DNA from: Dictyobacter alpinus
GTDB taxonomy: Bacteria > Chloroflexota > Ktedonobacteria > Ktedonobacterales > Ktedonobacteraceae
Reading direction: 5' to 3'
DNA length: 64,000 bases
Assembly (NCBI RefSeq): GCF_003967575.1
Contig: NZ_BIFT01000001.1
Span: 2,232,001-2,296,000 of the forward strand
Shown piece after piece: positions 17,912 to 27,243 of this stretch. A program made the translations under genes and the position numbers. Positions within the stretch are counted from its first letter, which is position 1. Each line of letters begins with the position of its first letter. Under the pieces are notes generated by a model that worked only from the letters and a program-made list of their open reading frames with translations, did not search any database and had not been told where the DNA came from.

Positions 17912-17930
17912 GATAATGATTATCATTATT
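17912..17930 (+). promoter_or_regulatory. Fur box
   Basis: GATAATGATTATCATTATT matches the 19-bp Fur consensus GATAATGATAATCATTATC at 17 positions. It lies 30 bp before the start of a Fur-family gene, implying iron-dependent autoregulation and control of the VIT-like gene that follows. Confidence 0.85.
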
Positions 17931-17960
17931 AGGACAACCTAATATAGAGGAGGCAAGGCT

Positions 17961-18377
17961 ATGAAGGAGAAGTTGAATGCGAATGCGCAGGCGGTACTGG
18001 AGATGGTACGGGCTGCTACTAATCATCCAACGGCTTCCGAGGTATATGATGCAGTGAAGGTGGTGCGGCCACAGATCGGGCTGGCCAGTGTGTATCGTAT
18101 TCTCCATAGTCTGGTTGAGCAAGAGTATATAAAGGAACTGAGACATAGCGACGATACCTGTCGCTATGATGGACATATATCGCGGCATGATCACGCTATT
18201 TGCACTGATTGTGGGGCGCTCTTAGATGTGCCGATCAATATTCCCTTGACACAGGAGATGCTTGAGAATGCCGCCCGGGCAACAGGCATCGAGCTAACTT
18301 CACATGAGTTACGACTCTACGGACGTTGTCCAGCATGCAGTCAAAAGCACACCCAATTACAGCACGAACACGTGTAG
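17961..18377 (+). CDS. fur: Fur-family transcriptional regulator
   Basis: 138 residues. An N-terminal winged helix (about 1-75) with HPTASEVYDAVKV and GLASVYRILHSLVEQ is followed by a dimerisation/metal domain with HISRHDHAICTDCG (His-rich site plus CxxC) and a second CxxC in YGRCPACSQKH. Both zinc-binding cysteine pairs of the family are present. The ribosome binding site GAGGAGG precedes the ATG. A near-perfect Fur box immediately upstream favours an iron sensor over PerR or Zur, but metal choice cannot be read from sequence alone. Confidence 0.9.
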   Translation: MKEKLNANAQAVLEMVRAATNHPTASEVYDAVKVVRPQIGLASVYRILHSLVEQEYIKELRHSDDTCRYDGHISRHDHAICTDCGALLDVPINIPLTQEMLENAARATGIELTSHELRLYGRCPACSQKHTQLQHEHV

Positions 18378-18482
18378 ATTATAGGTAGTTAATTTCTATT
18401 TTTCCCACTTGAAGGAAAGCGGAATAATCAACCAGAGATTAGTGCCGCGAAAGACCAGTCAGGTGTACAAGGAGACTGTCTC

Positions 18483-19067
18483 ATGGTACAAGAGAGAAAT
18501 AATGTAGATCGGCCAGAGGTACAGGTAGAGCAAGCCGAAAAAGTGACTGTGCGCGCAGAGATTGATGCGATTATCAGCGCCCTCCGCAATAATGATGATA
18601 CCTCCCATGACTTTCTGCTGCGCGTGGTCCAGCCAGGGCTGGCTGGTCTGATGGATGGATCCGTGTCTACCCTCGCCCCTATTTTCGCCACGGCCTTTGC
18701 CACGCATAATCCTTTCACCGCCTTTCTGGTCGGAATGGCATCAGCCACAGGCGCCGGCATCAGCATGGCGTTTTCAGAGGGACTATCAGATGACGGAACC
18801 CTCACCGGCCGGGGAAGTCCGGTGGTACGCGGCGCAATTACTGGTATCATGACCTTCATTGGTGGAGCACTGCACACCCTCCCCTTCCTTGTAAGCAATA
18901 TTCAAATCGCGCTCCTACTGGCCTATGTGGTGGTTGCCGTTGAGTTAGTGGTGATCGCTGCCATACGCCATCGCTACTTCAAAACTCAGTGGGTCAAATC
19001 CATGATCCAGGTCGTCGGTAGCGGCATTCTGGTCTTTATAGCAGCTATGATCTTTGGTAATGCCTGA
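18483..19067 (+). CDS. VIT1/CCC1-family (erythrin-VIT type) iron/manganese transporter
   Basis: 194 residues. A charged N-terminus of about 45 residues precedes a membrane domain with the VIT hallmarks GLMDGSVSTLAPIF and ASATGAGISMAFSEGLSDDG, then about three more hydrophobic segments. Proteins of this family move Fe2+ or Mn2+ out of the cytosol. The gene begins 105 bp after fur, with AAGGAG 9 nt before the ATG, and probably belongs to the same Fur-controlled unit. Known erythrin-VIT proteins often carry a ferritin-like N-terminal domain; here that domain is absent. Confidence 0.85.
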   Translation: MVQERNNVDRPEVQVEQAEKVTVRAEIDAIISALRNNDDTSHDFLLRVVQPGLAGLMDGSVSTLAPIFATAFATHNPFTAFLVGMASATGAGISMAFSEGLSDDGTLTGRGSPVVRGAITGIMTFIGGALHTLPFLVSNIQIALLLAYVVVAVELVVIAAIRHRYFKTQWVKSMIQVVGSGILVFIAAMIFGNA

Positions 19068-19240
19068 CCAGCGTAATATGCCAGAAAGTGCTAGAATATG
19101 GTAGCATATAAATAGGGATGTGTTTACATCCCTGTTTTTTTATGACCATCCCAACGAAACTGCTTGTAGTACCAGTTACGTGTTACATAAAACATGGCAA
19201 AGACGCCACGCGAAATTCCTAAACACCAAGGAGCACTTCT

Positions 19241-19747
19241 ATGGCACACGAACAAGGCCCACTACCAGTCCCGTCCTTTACGTTTCCTTCGATAATTGGC
19301 GCGGTCGCAGGAGGAATAGCGACTATTCCAATGACTATCTTTATGCTGGCCGCGCACAGGTTTCTACCTGCCTGGCAAAAGGATGCGTTGCCACCTGAAA
19401 AAATTACTGGTGAAGTGGCCGACCGCACAAATATGGATTTAAACAAACCAGAGTTACTTGGGGCTACCCTGACCGCGCATTTAGGCTATGGTGCCAGCAT
19501 GGGATCGCTCTATAGTACATTTGCGGGCAAGTTGAAGCTGCCACCACTCCTAAAAGGGAGCTTGTTCGGTTTAGGGGTCTGGGCAGCAAGTTATATGGGA
19601 TGGTTACCTGCGGGCAAATTTTTGGCCGCCGGAACTAACGAGACATCAGAGCGTAATAGTCTTATGATTATAGCTCATCTTATCTGGGGAGGAGTCACTG
19701 GCGTCGTGGCCGATCTACTGGCGAAGCAGCTGGATGCAAATAAATAG
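19241..19747 (+). CDS. Putative four-helix membrane protein (YagU/DUF1440-like)
   Basis: 168 residues with hydrophobic segments at about 14-36, 75-95, 103-125 and 140-160. Gly-rich helices and conserved small residues (GAVAGGIATIPMT, IWGGVTGVVADLL) resemble YagU-type inner membrane proteins, but the assignment is weak and no function is known. AAGGAG stands 8 nt before the ATG. It follows the VIT-like gene in the same direction with a 170-bp gap. Confidence 0.7.
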   Translation: MAHEQGPLPVPSFTFPSIIGAVAGGIATIPMTIFMLAAHRFLPAWQKDALPPEKITGEVADRTNMDLNKPELLGATLTAHLGYGASMGSLYSTFAGKLKLPPLLKGSLFGLGVWAASYMGWLPAGKFLAAGTNETSERNSLMIIAHLIWGGVTGVVADLLAKQLDANK

Positions 19748-19882
19748 ATCTATTCTCGCTATCATCAAATATACACAAATTTGCATACGATAAAACTCTT
19801 CTACAGAGTAAGACGTGCTATATGAGAAGGGCAATGTTATAGGCAACTATTGCTAAAAATCAAAGGAAAGAGTGCGAGTGCT

Positions 19883-19990
19883 ATGAATTTAAACGTGGCC
19901 AACAACACCCTCTATCTCAGTATTGAGCTGCCTTACTTGATTATTATTATTGTCATTATTGTGGTGCTCTCACTTCTGCGAAGAAGATGA
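19883..19990 (+). CDS. Small single-pass membrane protein (35 aa)
   Basis: The ATG at 19883 opens a 35-residue frame: a polar N-terminus (MNLNVANNTLYLS), one hydrophobic segment rich in Ile and Val, and the positive end LLRRR, which suits an N-out/C-in small membrane protein. AAAGGAAAG lies about 13 nt upstream. A terminator follows directly after the stop. No homologue is recalled. Confidence 0.5.
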   Translation: MNLNVANNTLYLSIELPYLIIIIVIIVVLSLLRRR

Positions 19991-20014
19991 GCCGGGGTAC
20001 ATGAATATCAATTG

Positions 20015-20072
20015 TATAGCGCGGAAAAAAGGGATTACCTGTAGGTAATTTTTTTCCAGCGCTATATTTTTT
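20015..20072 (+). terminator. Hairpin terminator
   Basis: TATAGCGC...GGAAAAAA pairs with TTTTTTCC.A.GCGCTATA, with an inner ATTACCTGTAGGTAAT hairpin, followed by TTTTTT. It ends the fur-VIT-small protein region before galU. Confidence 0.75.
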
Positions 20073-20189
20073 GGGCGTTGTTCAGATTGACCTCAACAGT
20101 GCGATAAAATACAATACGGAATAGACATGAATGTTGCAGACAACAGGCATGATTATGTGAGTGTCTGTTTTTAACTAGAAGGAGGACCA

Positions 20190-21065
20190 ATGCGTATTCG
20201 TAAAGCGGTACTACCAGTGGCAGGTTTGGGAACACGTGTGCTCCCGGCTACCAAGGTGGTGCCCAAAGAACTGCTGCCAATTGTCGATAAACCGACACTT
20301 CAATATATTGTGGAAGAGGCCGTCGAGGCCGGCATTGAAGAAATTATTTTTATTACGAATCGTAACAAACGAGCCATCGAGGATCATTTCGATACCTTCC
20401 CGGAATTGGAAATGATGCTGGAGCGTAAGGGCAAAAAGAAAGAGTTGGACGCTGTGCGCCGCGTTCAGGAGATGGCGAAATATGTTTCGATCCGTCAGGC
20501 CGAACCACTGGGGCTCGGACACGCTATCCTCTGCGCACGCGAGGCGGTGGGCGATGAGCCATTCATTGTTATGCTTGGTGATGAAATTTTCGCGCCTGAG
20601 ACACCTTGCCTTTCCAGACTGATCGAGATCTATGATCAATATCAGACCTCGGTGCTCTCACTTTTCTCGACTCCACGTGAGCTTATTTCATCCTATGGTA
20701 TCGCTTCGGTGCAGGAGAAGGAGCCATACATCTATCAAGTCAATGACCTGGTAGAGAAACCAGCGCCAGAAGATGCACCTTCCGATTTCGCTGTGGCCGG
20801 CCGCTATCTCGTCACACCGGACATCTTCCCAATCCTTGAAAAAACTCAACCTGGTCGCGGCGGCGAAATCCAATTCACAGATGCCCTGCTCGAACAGGCT
20901 CGCGCCGGCAAATGTCATGGACTGCATTTCACAGGCTTGCGCTACGATATGGGTACGCCACTTGGACTGCTAACCACTTCGATCGCCTGGGCATTACGTA
21001 ATCCAGATATCGCTCCCGCATTACGTGATTATATGCAACAGGTATTGCAAGAAAACAGCCATTGA
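20190..21065 (+). CDS. galU: UTP--glucose-1-phosphate uridylyltransferase
   Basis: 291 residues, normal length for bacterial GalU. The nucleotidyltransferase signature AVLPVAGLGTRVLPATKVVP stands at the N-terminus, with the substrate motifs KELLPIVDKPTLQYIVEE, MLGDEIF and LVEKPAPEDAPSDFAVAGRY and the C-terminal GLRYDMGTPLG. It makes UDP-glucose from UTP and glucose-1-phosphate for cell-wall and exopolysaccharide synthesis. AGAAGGAGG precedes the ATG at optimal distance. Confidence 0.96.
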   Translation: MRIRKAVLPVAGLGTRVLPATKVVPKELLPIVDKPTLQYIVEEAVEAGIEEIIFITNRNKRAIEDHFDTFPELEMMLERKGKKKELDAVRRVQEMAKYVSIRQAEPLGLGHAILCAREAVGDEPFIVMLGDEIFAPETPCLSRLIEIYDQYQTSVLSLFSTPRELISSYGIASVQEKEPYIYQVNDLVEKPAPEDAPSDFAVAGRYLVTPDIFPILEKTQPGRGGEIQFTDALLEQARAGKCHGLHFTGLRYDMGTPLGLLTTSIAWALRNPDIAPALRDYMQQVLQENSH

Positions 21066-21103
21066 ATTATTACGCATAAATTCAGCCATGACGGCTAATT
21101 GGG

Positions 21104-21235
21104 CCCCCCACAATAGAGATCTTTAGAGATAGTGGGGCATTGATGATGCCATAGGCCTGCACACACGGTGAAAATACTGAAAGCCCTGGATTGAATGCTA
21201 CTATGTCGTAGACCATCCATCCAGGGCTTTCACAC
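21104..21235. terminator. Two hairpins between convergent genes
   Basis: GCCCCCCACAATA...TAGTGGGGC (21104-21139) and the stronger GAAAGCCCTGGAT paired with ATCCAGGGCTTTC (21179-21231, 13 bp). The latter has A- and T-rich flanks and lies between galU and the convergent gene ending at 21280, so it can serve both. Confidence 0.6.
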
Positions 21236-21279
21236 GCAAGTTTAACACGTGGTCACATTAGCATAAACTTTTGCTAATC

Positions 21280-22449
21280 CTAGAATCTCAAACTATGACG
21301 GTTGTTATAGGAAAGACCAAGTTTGTAGCCGCCTACAAATCCATGGTGATGAGCATAATTACCGCAATATCTGAATTTGTAGCCTCCTCCAAACTTATGG
21401 CCATGGCCTTTGAACTTATAACTATTACGGTTAAAGTTCATAAGCCACGGCCAATTCTTGTTACGATTGATGTTCTTAGTCAGGTTCTTATTTAAATTGG
21501 ATGGGGTGCTGGTATTGGTGTTGTTTGGATTGGCCGTGTTGTTATTACTTGGCATGTTGTTATTACTGTTGGTACCATTTGATGGGTTGCTTGGTGCGTT
21601 GTTGTTGCTTGGCGTATTGCTATTGTTGTTGGTACCATTTGATGTGTTGCTCGGCGTATTGGTGTTGCTTGGATTAGCCGTATTAGTCGGATTGGCCGTA
21701 TTGTTACCACTAGGCGTATTGGTGTTAATCGGGTTGGCCGAGTTGGTAGCAGTTGATGAGTTGGTATCCGTTGGTGCAAACTGGCTATTAATTGTTGGCG
21801 TATTCGTTGGCGAATTGGTGTTAGATGGTGAAAATGTATTATTTGGGTTATTCATTGGCGCGTTGGTATTCGACGCGGTACCACCAGAGTTCGTATTTGT
21901 GTAGTTTGGCGAACTTGTGTTCGGCATAGTATTCGTGATGGTTGGTGAATTGGTTGCGTTACCATTGACCGTATAGCTGTTGTTAACGGAAACAGAAATT
22001 TTATTATTACAACAACCTTCACGGCAATCACATCCTTTGAAGCAGCATCGGTCTTGGATGTTGTAGTCTACATAGCCAGTATTGGCAGTATCAGTAACAC
22101 AGGCAGTGATTTTATCAAACGTGATAGGATTGAATTCAAACGACTGCGGGGGATCGCCTTCTTTAACAGTAATAATGGTGTCACTGGCCGAATCGGTAAG
22201 AATGATTTGTGAGGGTGGTATTGTACCCTCTGCTGGCCCTACGACAAAGATATTACCATTGATTTCCTGGCCCGGTGCGAGTTGAGCTATCAGAGTGGGA
22301 GGAACAGGGGGCGTGGCGTTACAGAGGGCTGTCACCCGCACAGTAGTGAGCTGGGGAGAACTGGCGTGGACAGTATGCCCACTTAATACACCAAAGCTGA
22401 AGAGACATGCCAGCAAAGGCAGCAAAAACAACTTTCTCATCAAAAACAT
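21280..22449 (-). CDS. Secreted Asn/Thr/Pro-rich protein with Cys cluster
   Basis: 389 residues. Signal peptide about 1-29 (LFLLPLLACLFSFGVLSG). A folded N-terminal domain to about 135 ends in a dense cysteine cluster (DRCCFKGCDCREGCC). About 170 residues of low-complexity NTPSNTN/TANPTNT repeats follow, then a Gly/His/Tyr/Phe-rich C-terminus (GHGHKFGGGYKFRY, HHHGFVGGYKLG). The N-terminal part has no family I recognise. Export is clear; a role as cell-surface or spore-coat-like material is only a guess. GGAAGG lies about 10 nt before the ATG at 22449; a second ATG (22440) is possible. Confidence 0.75.
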   Translation of the reverse strand: MFLMRKLFLLPLLACLFSFGVLSGHTVHASSPQLTTVRVTALCNATPPVPPTLIAQLAPGQEINGNIFVVGPAEGTIPPSQIILTDSASDTIITVKEGDPPQSFEFNPITFDKITACVTDTANTGYVDYNIQDRCCFKGCDCREGCCNNKISVSVNNSYTVNGNATNSPTITNTMPNTSSPNYTNTNSGGTASNTNAPMNNPNNTFSPSNTNSPTNTPTINSQFAPTDTNSSTATNSANPINTNTPSGNNTANPTNTANPSNTNTPSNTSNGTNNNSNTPSNNNAPSNPSNGTNSNNNMPSNNNTANPNNTNTSTPSNLNKNLTKNINRNKNWPWLMNFNRNSYKFKGHGHKFGGGYKFRYCGNYAHHHGFVGGYKLGLSYNNRHSLRF

Positions 22450-22972
22450 GTTAGATAATCCTTCCCTAATAACAGTTGCAGCGACTCTCCTTTTCTATAG
22501 TTCAAATGCGTAGACTGCTGCAAGATACATATACAGGCTCACTTCTGCCATAAATATGTATTCCATAATATACTTTTCGCCACTTTTGCCTATAACTTAA
22601 TACTTTTATCATTTTTTGATACTAATATAGAAAAAGTTATCTTTTATAAATATTTTACTATATAATTTCATTTAACAATTTTCATATTCAAAATTTAAAA
22701 ATATATATAGTATCCTCAAATTATAAAAAAACATAGTTTGATACTTTAAATATATTTTTCGCTCAATGAACAGGTAAACCATATCATCTCCTGTGAGGTA
22801 AGCACCTCTTTCTTAACGCCTCCACTTCTGCTTACAGTTCATACCTTATAAGGCAGCAAAAAAAGACGAGTGTAGCTAGCACATCACCCGTCTTTTGGCT
22901 TAATAATTCTATTACTAAAAAACTGTTAATACTTTAAAATTAGATTTATGGTCTCTTTCGATCAGACCCCAA
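22450..22972. other. AT-rich intergenic region
   Basis: No gene. Positions 22520-22770 are strongly AT-rich and should contain the promoter of the Asn-rich protein. A terminator at 22861-22900 serves the gene that ends at 22973. Confidence 0.6.
22861..22900 (-). terminator. Terminator of the glycosidase gene
   Basis: AAAAGACG pairs with CGTCTTTT, extended inward by AGTG/CAC. Read on the minus strand, it lies downstream of the stop at 22973 and runs out into T. Confidence 0.6.
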
Positions 22973-24466
22973 TCAGGCTAAATGAATGAAAACCTGTTGG
23001 TGGCCGATGGCGTTAACTGGTACTTGATAGAAGGAACTGGGCTCGCCATTGAGGAGAAATTCCTGTACACTCGAGCCGGAACCTTGAATCTCAATATCCA
23101 GGACCATTGAGCGATATGGGAGCTGGGAAAGCTTGATCCTCTGCATATCAGTGGGGAGATATGGCGTAAACGTTATGCCGTCCGTATTGAATTGCATACC
23201 AAGGATCACCCGAAAGAGCATACGAAGATAGCCAGTCGCGCTCCATGTCTGGCGGGGATAGGATTGCCATTCACTTAGCTGCTCAGACGTGGATTGATCA
23301 GGATGTCCCTCTTGCACACCACCATAGATAGCTCCGGTAAGAGGATGATAGATTTCAGCAAACTGACTATCTCGCCGGGCTCTACCAGCCAGCGTACGCA
23401 ATTCGTGCTCAAAAAGATCAAAGCGGCCAGATTTTGCCGCGGCTTCGGCCCAGAAGGATTGGATGTGTGGCCAGACGACCCCACAATGGCGGCCAAAGCG
23501 CATACCATCGGGACTACTATACCGCGAAAATGGAGGCCAGACGCAGGGGATGCCATGCTCGGTAATGTGCTGCTGTAGTAAAATCGAGGTTGCCTGCTCT
23601 TCATCGGCGATACCAAATAGCAAGGCAAAGGCATGACCCATACCTTCTTGTTCCTCACTACCTCCATGTGCATCCATAAAATAGCGATACAAACCGCTCT
23701 CAGCATTCCATAAATGCCGATTAATCGCCTCCTTTAGAACCATAGCCTTTTGCAACCAGAGCGGATCAACAGGATGATCCAATTCCAGCGCCATATTGTC
23801 CAATAAGCGATAGGCCGCATAATACAAACAATTTGTCGAGAGCGCACACATTGGCAAACCAAAACCAGGATGCGCTGCCTCCTGTGGATTAGCCTTAACC
23901 CAGTCCAGAATACTACTTGATCCATTGGTGCGTGCATAACGATCAGGATAGGCCGCCACACCATCTCCATAGCAGGCCGGGCCCCGGAATAGTTGTAACT
24001 GCTCATCAAACTCGTTGACCTCAAAATAGAGCAGTGAATTATTGATCGCCTCAAAGGCCAGGGAGAGAAAAGCCTTATCTCCTGTCCAAAGATAATAGGA
24101 CCAGGCACCAAGTGTCCAGGAGATGGCATCCCAATACTGTCCACCGATCTGAACCTTGTCATCCTTGCGTGTAAGCACCGCCAGCAAAGTCTGCAGTGCC
24201 ACTTGAGGAAAGAGTAGGCCCGCGCCATTCCAGACATTAAGCGCCGTATCGCGCGTCCACGGCGTTGCATAGCCGAGTCCTGCCATTAATGCTTGCGCTG
24301 GTTGCTCTAATAAACCATCTTTAAAAGGAACGATATTCCCAACGATATCGCCGATAGCAATACGAAACGCATCGTCCAGCAGAGCATTACCAGAATGGAA
24401 GGTGGTTGCAGGCAATGAGATTGGCTGCAGGTGTTGGGTGTTTTTTTTGCTTGAAAAAGTTGTCAT
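22973..24466 (-). CDS. (alpha/alpha)6-barrel glycoside hydrolase (six-hairpin type)
   Basis: 497 residues. Motifs typical of six-hairpin glycosidases are present: YATPWTRDTALNVWNGAG (about 70-87, arginine-aspartate pair), a Trp-rich region with GGQYWDAISWTLGAWSYYLWTGD, HLWNAESGLYRYFM, and GVVWPHIQSFWAEAA near 335. A small beta-rich C-terminal domain (from about 425) follows. It resembles GH63/GH37-like enzymes acting on alpha-glucosides or trehalose-type sugars, but the exact family is uncertain. No signal peptide is visible, so it should be cytosolic. There is no clear ribosome binding site before the ATG at 24466. Confidence 0.8.
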   Translation of the reverse strand: MTTFSSKKNTQHLQPISLPATTFHSGNALLDDAFRIAIGDIVGNIVPFKDGLLEQPAQALMAGLGYATPWTRDTALNVWNGAGLLFPQVALQTLLAVLTRKDDKVQIGGQYWDAISWTLGAWSYYLWTGDKAFLSLAFEAINNSLLYFEVNEFDEQLQLFRGPACYGDGVAAYPDRYARTNGSSSILDWVKANPQEAAHPGFGLPMCALSTNCLYYAAYRLLDNMALELDHPVDPLWLQKAMVLKEAINRHLWNAESGLYRYFMDAHGGSEEQEGMGHAFALLFGIADEEQATSILLQQHITEHGIPCVWPPFSRYSSPDGMRFGRHCGVVWPHIQSFWAEAAAKSGRFDLFEHELRTLAGRARRDSQFAEIYHPLTGAIYGGVQEGHPDQSTSEQLSEWQSYPRQTWSATGYLRMLFRVILGMQFNTDGITFTPYLPTDMQRIKLSQLPYRSMVLDIEIQGSGSSVQEFLLNGEPSSFYQVPVNAIGHQQVFIHLA

Positions 24467-24544
24467 TGTATTTTACTATCTACTTTCTGATGGATTAAAT
24501 ATATGTGTTGGTTTTGTGTTTTCGCGTTGTTTATGGGGTGCGGC

Positions 24545-24636
24545 CGCACTCGTTCCCTGACGGGAACTTGCATTTTTTATTTATGGATGTCGGAATTGCG
24601 CAATGCGCAATTCCGACATCCATAAATAAAAAATGG
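24545..24636. repeat. 31-bp perfect palindrome with conserved left block
   Basis: Positions 24572-24602 and 24604-24634 are perfect inverted copies of 31 bases around a single central base (inner part AATTGCGCA-A-TGCGCAATT). They are preceded by CACTCGTTCCCTGACGGGAAC (24547-24567), the same block that precedes the palindrome at 8236-8287. It stands between two minus-strand genes, behind the stop of the peptidase gene (24708), and can act as a terminator or cruciform. Confidence 0.75.
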
Positions 24637-24707
24637 GGCACATTCCTTGCCTCCATATAATAAAAAATGGAGACGCTGTGGCTCCCACTTTCCTGGGAGC
24701 CATATGC

Positions 24708-25901
24708 TTAGAAAAAGTTGAGTGCTGAGCGTATCAGGACTTCGACGCCGATTGGTAGGGCATCTTCATCGATGTTAAAGCGAGGATGATGGTGGGGATA
24801 ACTGGCTCCTTTTTCTGGGTTTTGTGCGCCGACAATAAAGTAGCAGCCTGGTACAGCATCCAGGAAATAGGCCATGTCGTCTGCACCAGTAGTGGGGATC
24901 TCTTCGCCGGTATCGACTGCGGACTCGCCTACGCTTGCGACTGCGGCGCTATATACCAGTTCGGTCATGGTGGCGTCATTGACGCAAGGGGGACAGCCAT
25001 CGTATACCTCAACATCACAGGAGCCGCCCAGGGCCACGGCCACGCCATTGGCAACTTCCTGGATACGCCGGGCCAGATAAGCACGATGTTCGGCCGAAAA
25101 GGCACGCATGGTACCACCCAGTTCGGCCGTCTCTGGAATAATGTTAAAGGCCGTGCCAGCGTTGATGGTTCCGATGGTGATTACGGCAGGACTAAAAGGG
25201 GAGGTTTCACGGCTGATCAGGGTCTGCAGGGTAGTGATCACATGGGCTGCAATTACGATAGGATCAACGGCGTCCTGAGGCATCGCTCCATGTCCACCAC
25301 TTCCATGCACTGTCAATTTCAGCTTATCGGCACTGGCAAAAACAGTGCCGGCCTTCACACCAACGCGACCAACGGGATAGTTACTGATCAAATGCAGGCC
25401 GATCACTCCATCCACATCCTTCACCGTACCGGCTTCAACCATAGGCTGCGCTCCCCCGATTACTTCTTCTGCTGGCTGAAAAATAAACTTGATATTACCT
25501 TTCAACTCAGAACGCTTTTTACTTAAGATATCCGCGACTGTGAGGCCGATTGAGGTATGGCCGTCATGGCCGCAGGCGTGCATCTTACCATCAGTCTGCG
25601 AACGATAATCGACTGTCGTCTGTTCCAGGATCGGCAAAGCATCCATATCAGCGCGAATAGCTAGCGTCTTCGCATCAGCACCTGCGCCCTCGCCACGCAA
25701 TAGACCCACCACACCAGTTTTCGCAATACCAGTCTGGACCTCAAAGCCCAATGCACGCAAGCGCTGCTCAACAATGCCAGCGGTACGCACCTCTTCAAAA
25801 GCCGTCTCTGGATGTTCATGGAGATCACGGCGCATCGCCACCAGATCCGGCACCCGCTCATCAATCTCGCTCTTCAAACTATCAGACTGAAATACTTGCA
25901 T
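24708..25901 (-). CDS. M20-family amidohydrolase/peptidase
   Basis: 397 residues. The metal-binding Cys/His region ACGHDGHTSIGL (about 100-111), the EE pair in QPAEEVIGGAQ, and the dimerisation (lid) domain with HGSGGHGAMPQDAVDPI are typical of M20D amidohydrolases (hippurate, N-acetyl-amino acid or IAA-amino acid hydrolases). TGADDMAYFLDAVPGCYFIVG and the C-terminal HHHPRFNIDEDALPIG complete the family. It would cleave N-acyl amino acids in the cytosol. The start is taken at 25901, where AGAGGAAGAGGG stands just upstream; the open frame extends to 25961 without ribosome binding site. Confidence 0.93.
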   Translation of the reverse strand: MQVFQSDSLKSEIDERVPDLVAMRRDLHEHPETAFEEVRTAGIVEQRLRALGFEVQTGIAKTGVVGLLRGEGAGADAKTLAIRADMDALPILEQTTVDYRSQTDGKMHACGHDGHTSIGLTVADILSKKRSELKGNIKFIFQPAEEVIGGAQPMVEAGTVKDVDGVIGLHLISNYPVGRVGVKAGTVFASADKLKLTVHGSGGHGAMPQDAVDPIVIAAHVITTLQTLISRETSPFSPAVITIGTINAGTAFNIIPETAELGGTMRAFSAEHRAYLARRIQEVANGVAVALGGSCDVEVYDGCPPCVNDATMTELVYSAAVASVGESAVDTGEEIPTTGADDMAYFLDAVPGCYFIVGAQNPEKGASYPHHHPRFNIDEDALPIGVEVLIRSALNFF

Positions 25902-26127
25902 GCAGACCCTCTTCCTCTCAAAATACTTGAACGATATAAGATCCTGGCATATCAAAAGCAAGAATCGGATAGATTCTTAGTAGATTTTATATTATCATCG
26001 TAACATATGAATTGACGCGTTTCTAGCATACTGTCTATCTCAGCGCTTACGAGTGATCGCCCTGCAACCTCTGGGCGAACATTAAAAAGCCTTGAAGGGG
26101 CAATAGTCGCACTTGTCAGGAGAAGCT

Positions 26128-27192
26128 ATGAAAATTTTGCATGACGAACAGCGCTGGCTGGCCGTAGTTGAGCGAGACAGCAATAGTGATGGAGATTTTG
26201 TGTACGCGGTCCACTCAACTGGCATCTATTGCAAGCCCTCGTGCCCTTCACGTAAGCCGAATAGGAAGCAGGTCAGTTTCTTCAATGACGCCGAGAGCGC
26301 CGAAAGCGAGGGCTATCGAGCCTGTCGCCGCTGCCAGCCACAGCTCCAGCAATCCTATAACGCGGCCGCCGAAGCCATTGTCCAACAGGTATGTACGTAT
26401 ATAAATGAGCACTTAGAGGAACGCCTTACACTGGCACAATTGGGAGAAGAGGTACATATGAGTCCTTACCATCTGCAACGCATCTTTAAACATAATACCG
26501 GTATCACGCCGCGTCAATACGTTGACGCCCGGCGCATGGAACAATTCAAGGCGCGTCTGCGCGAGGGGGAAGCGATAACAGCGGCGGTTTATGACGCCGG
26601 TTATGGTTCAACCAGTCGCCTCTACGAGCGCGTCCCCACCCATCTAGGCATGACCCCCAATAGTTATCGTCAGGGAGGTCAGGACATGCAGATAGCTTAC
26701 ACCATCGTCACCAGTCCATTGGGCCAGCTACTGGTGGCCGCCACCAGCAAAGGGATCTGTGCGGTCAGTCTGGGAGATAACCAAGAAGAACTAGAGGCAG
26801 GACTACAACAAGAATATGCAGCCGCCCAGATTTACCAGGATGGTAGTCAGCTCCAAACATGGGTCAACAACATATTGGACTATCTGGAGGGAGAACGCAG
26901 CTGGAACCAGCTTAACGTGCCGATAGATGTCCAGGCCACCGCATTTCAATGGCGTGTCTGGGAAATGCTACGCAGCATACCAGTAGGAGAGACCCGCTCA
27001 TACGGAGAAATCGCACAAAGTCTAGGAGACAAAAAGAAAGCCCGCGCAGTCGCGCAAGCTTGTGCCAACAATCCAGTCGCCCTGATCATCCCCTGTCACC
27101 GCGTAGTAAGAGGAGACGGAGAAACAGGAGGATACCGCTGGGGTATCGAGCGTAAACGCCGTCTCCTCACGCAGGAGAAAACCGATTCCTAG
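26128..27192 (+). CDS. ada: Ada: methylphosphotriester-sensing AraC regulator fused to O6-methylguanine-DNA methyltransferase
   Basis: 354 residues in the E. coli Ada order. The Zn/phosphotriester domain has STGIYCKPSCPSRKPNRK and RACRRCQPQ, so all four cysteines are present. An AraC-type HTH (about 80-175) has HMSPYHLQRIFKHNTG. The C-terminal MGMT domain carries the acceptor motif IPCHRVVRGDGETGGY. It repairs alkylated DNA and activates the adaptive response. The start is set at 26128, with AGGAGAAG 6-7 nt upstream, rather than 26113. Confidence 0.95.
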   Translation: MKILHDEQRWLAVVERDSNSDGDFVYAVHSTGIYCKPSCPSRKPNRKQVSFFNDAESAESEGYRACRRCQPQLQQSYNAAAEAIVQQVCTYINEHLEERLTLAQLGEEVHMSPYHLQRIFKHNTGITPRQYVDARRMEQFKARLREGEAITAAVYDAGYGSTSRLYERVPTHLGMTPNSYRQGGQDMQIAYTIVTSPLGQLLVAATSKGICAVSLGDNQEELEAGLQQEYAAAQIYQDGSQLQTWVNNILDYLEGERSWNQLNVPIDVQATAFQWRVWEMLRSIPVGETRSYGEIAQSLGDKKKARAVAQACANNPVALIIPCHRVVRGDGETGGYRWGIERKRRLLTQEKTDS

Positions 27193-27243
27193 ACAATATA
27201 TATCAGTGATGCATATCCGTAATATATAGTAGTAATACAGAAA

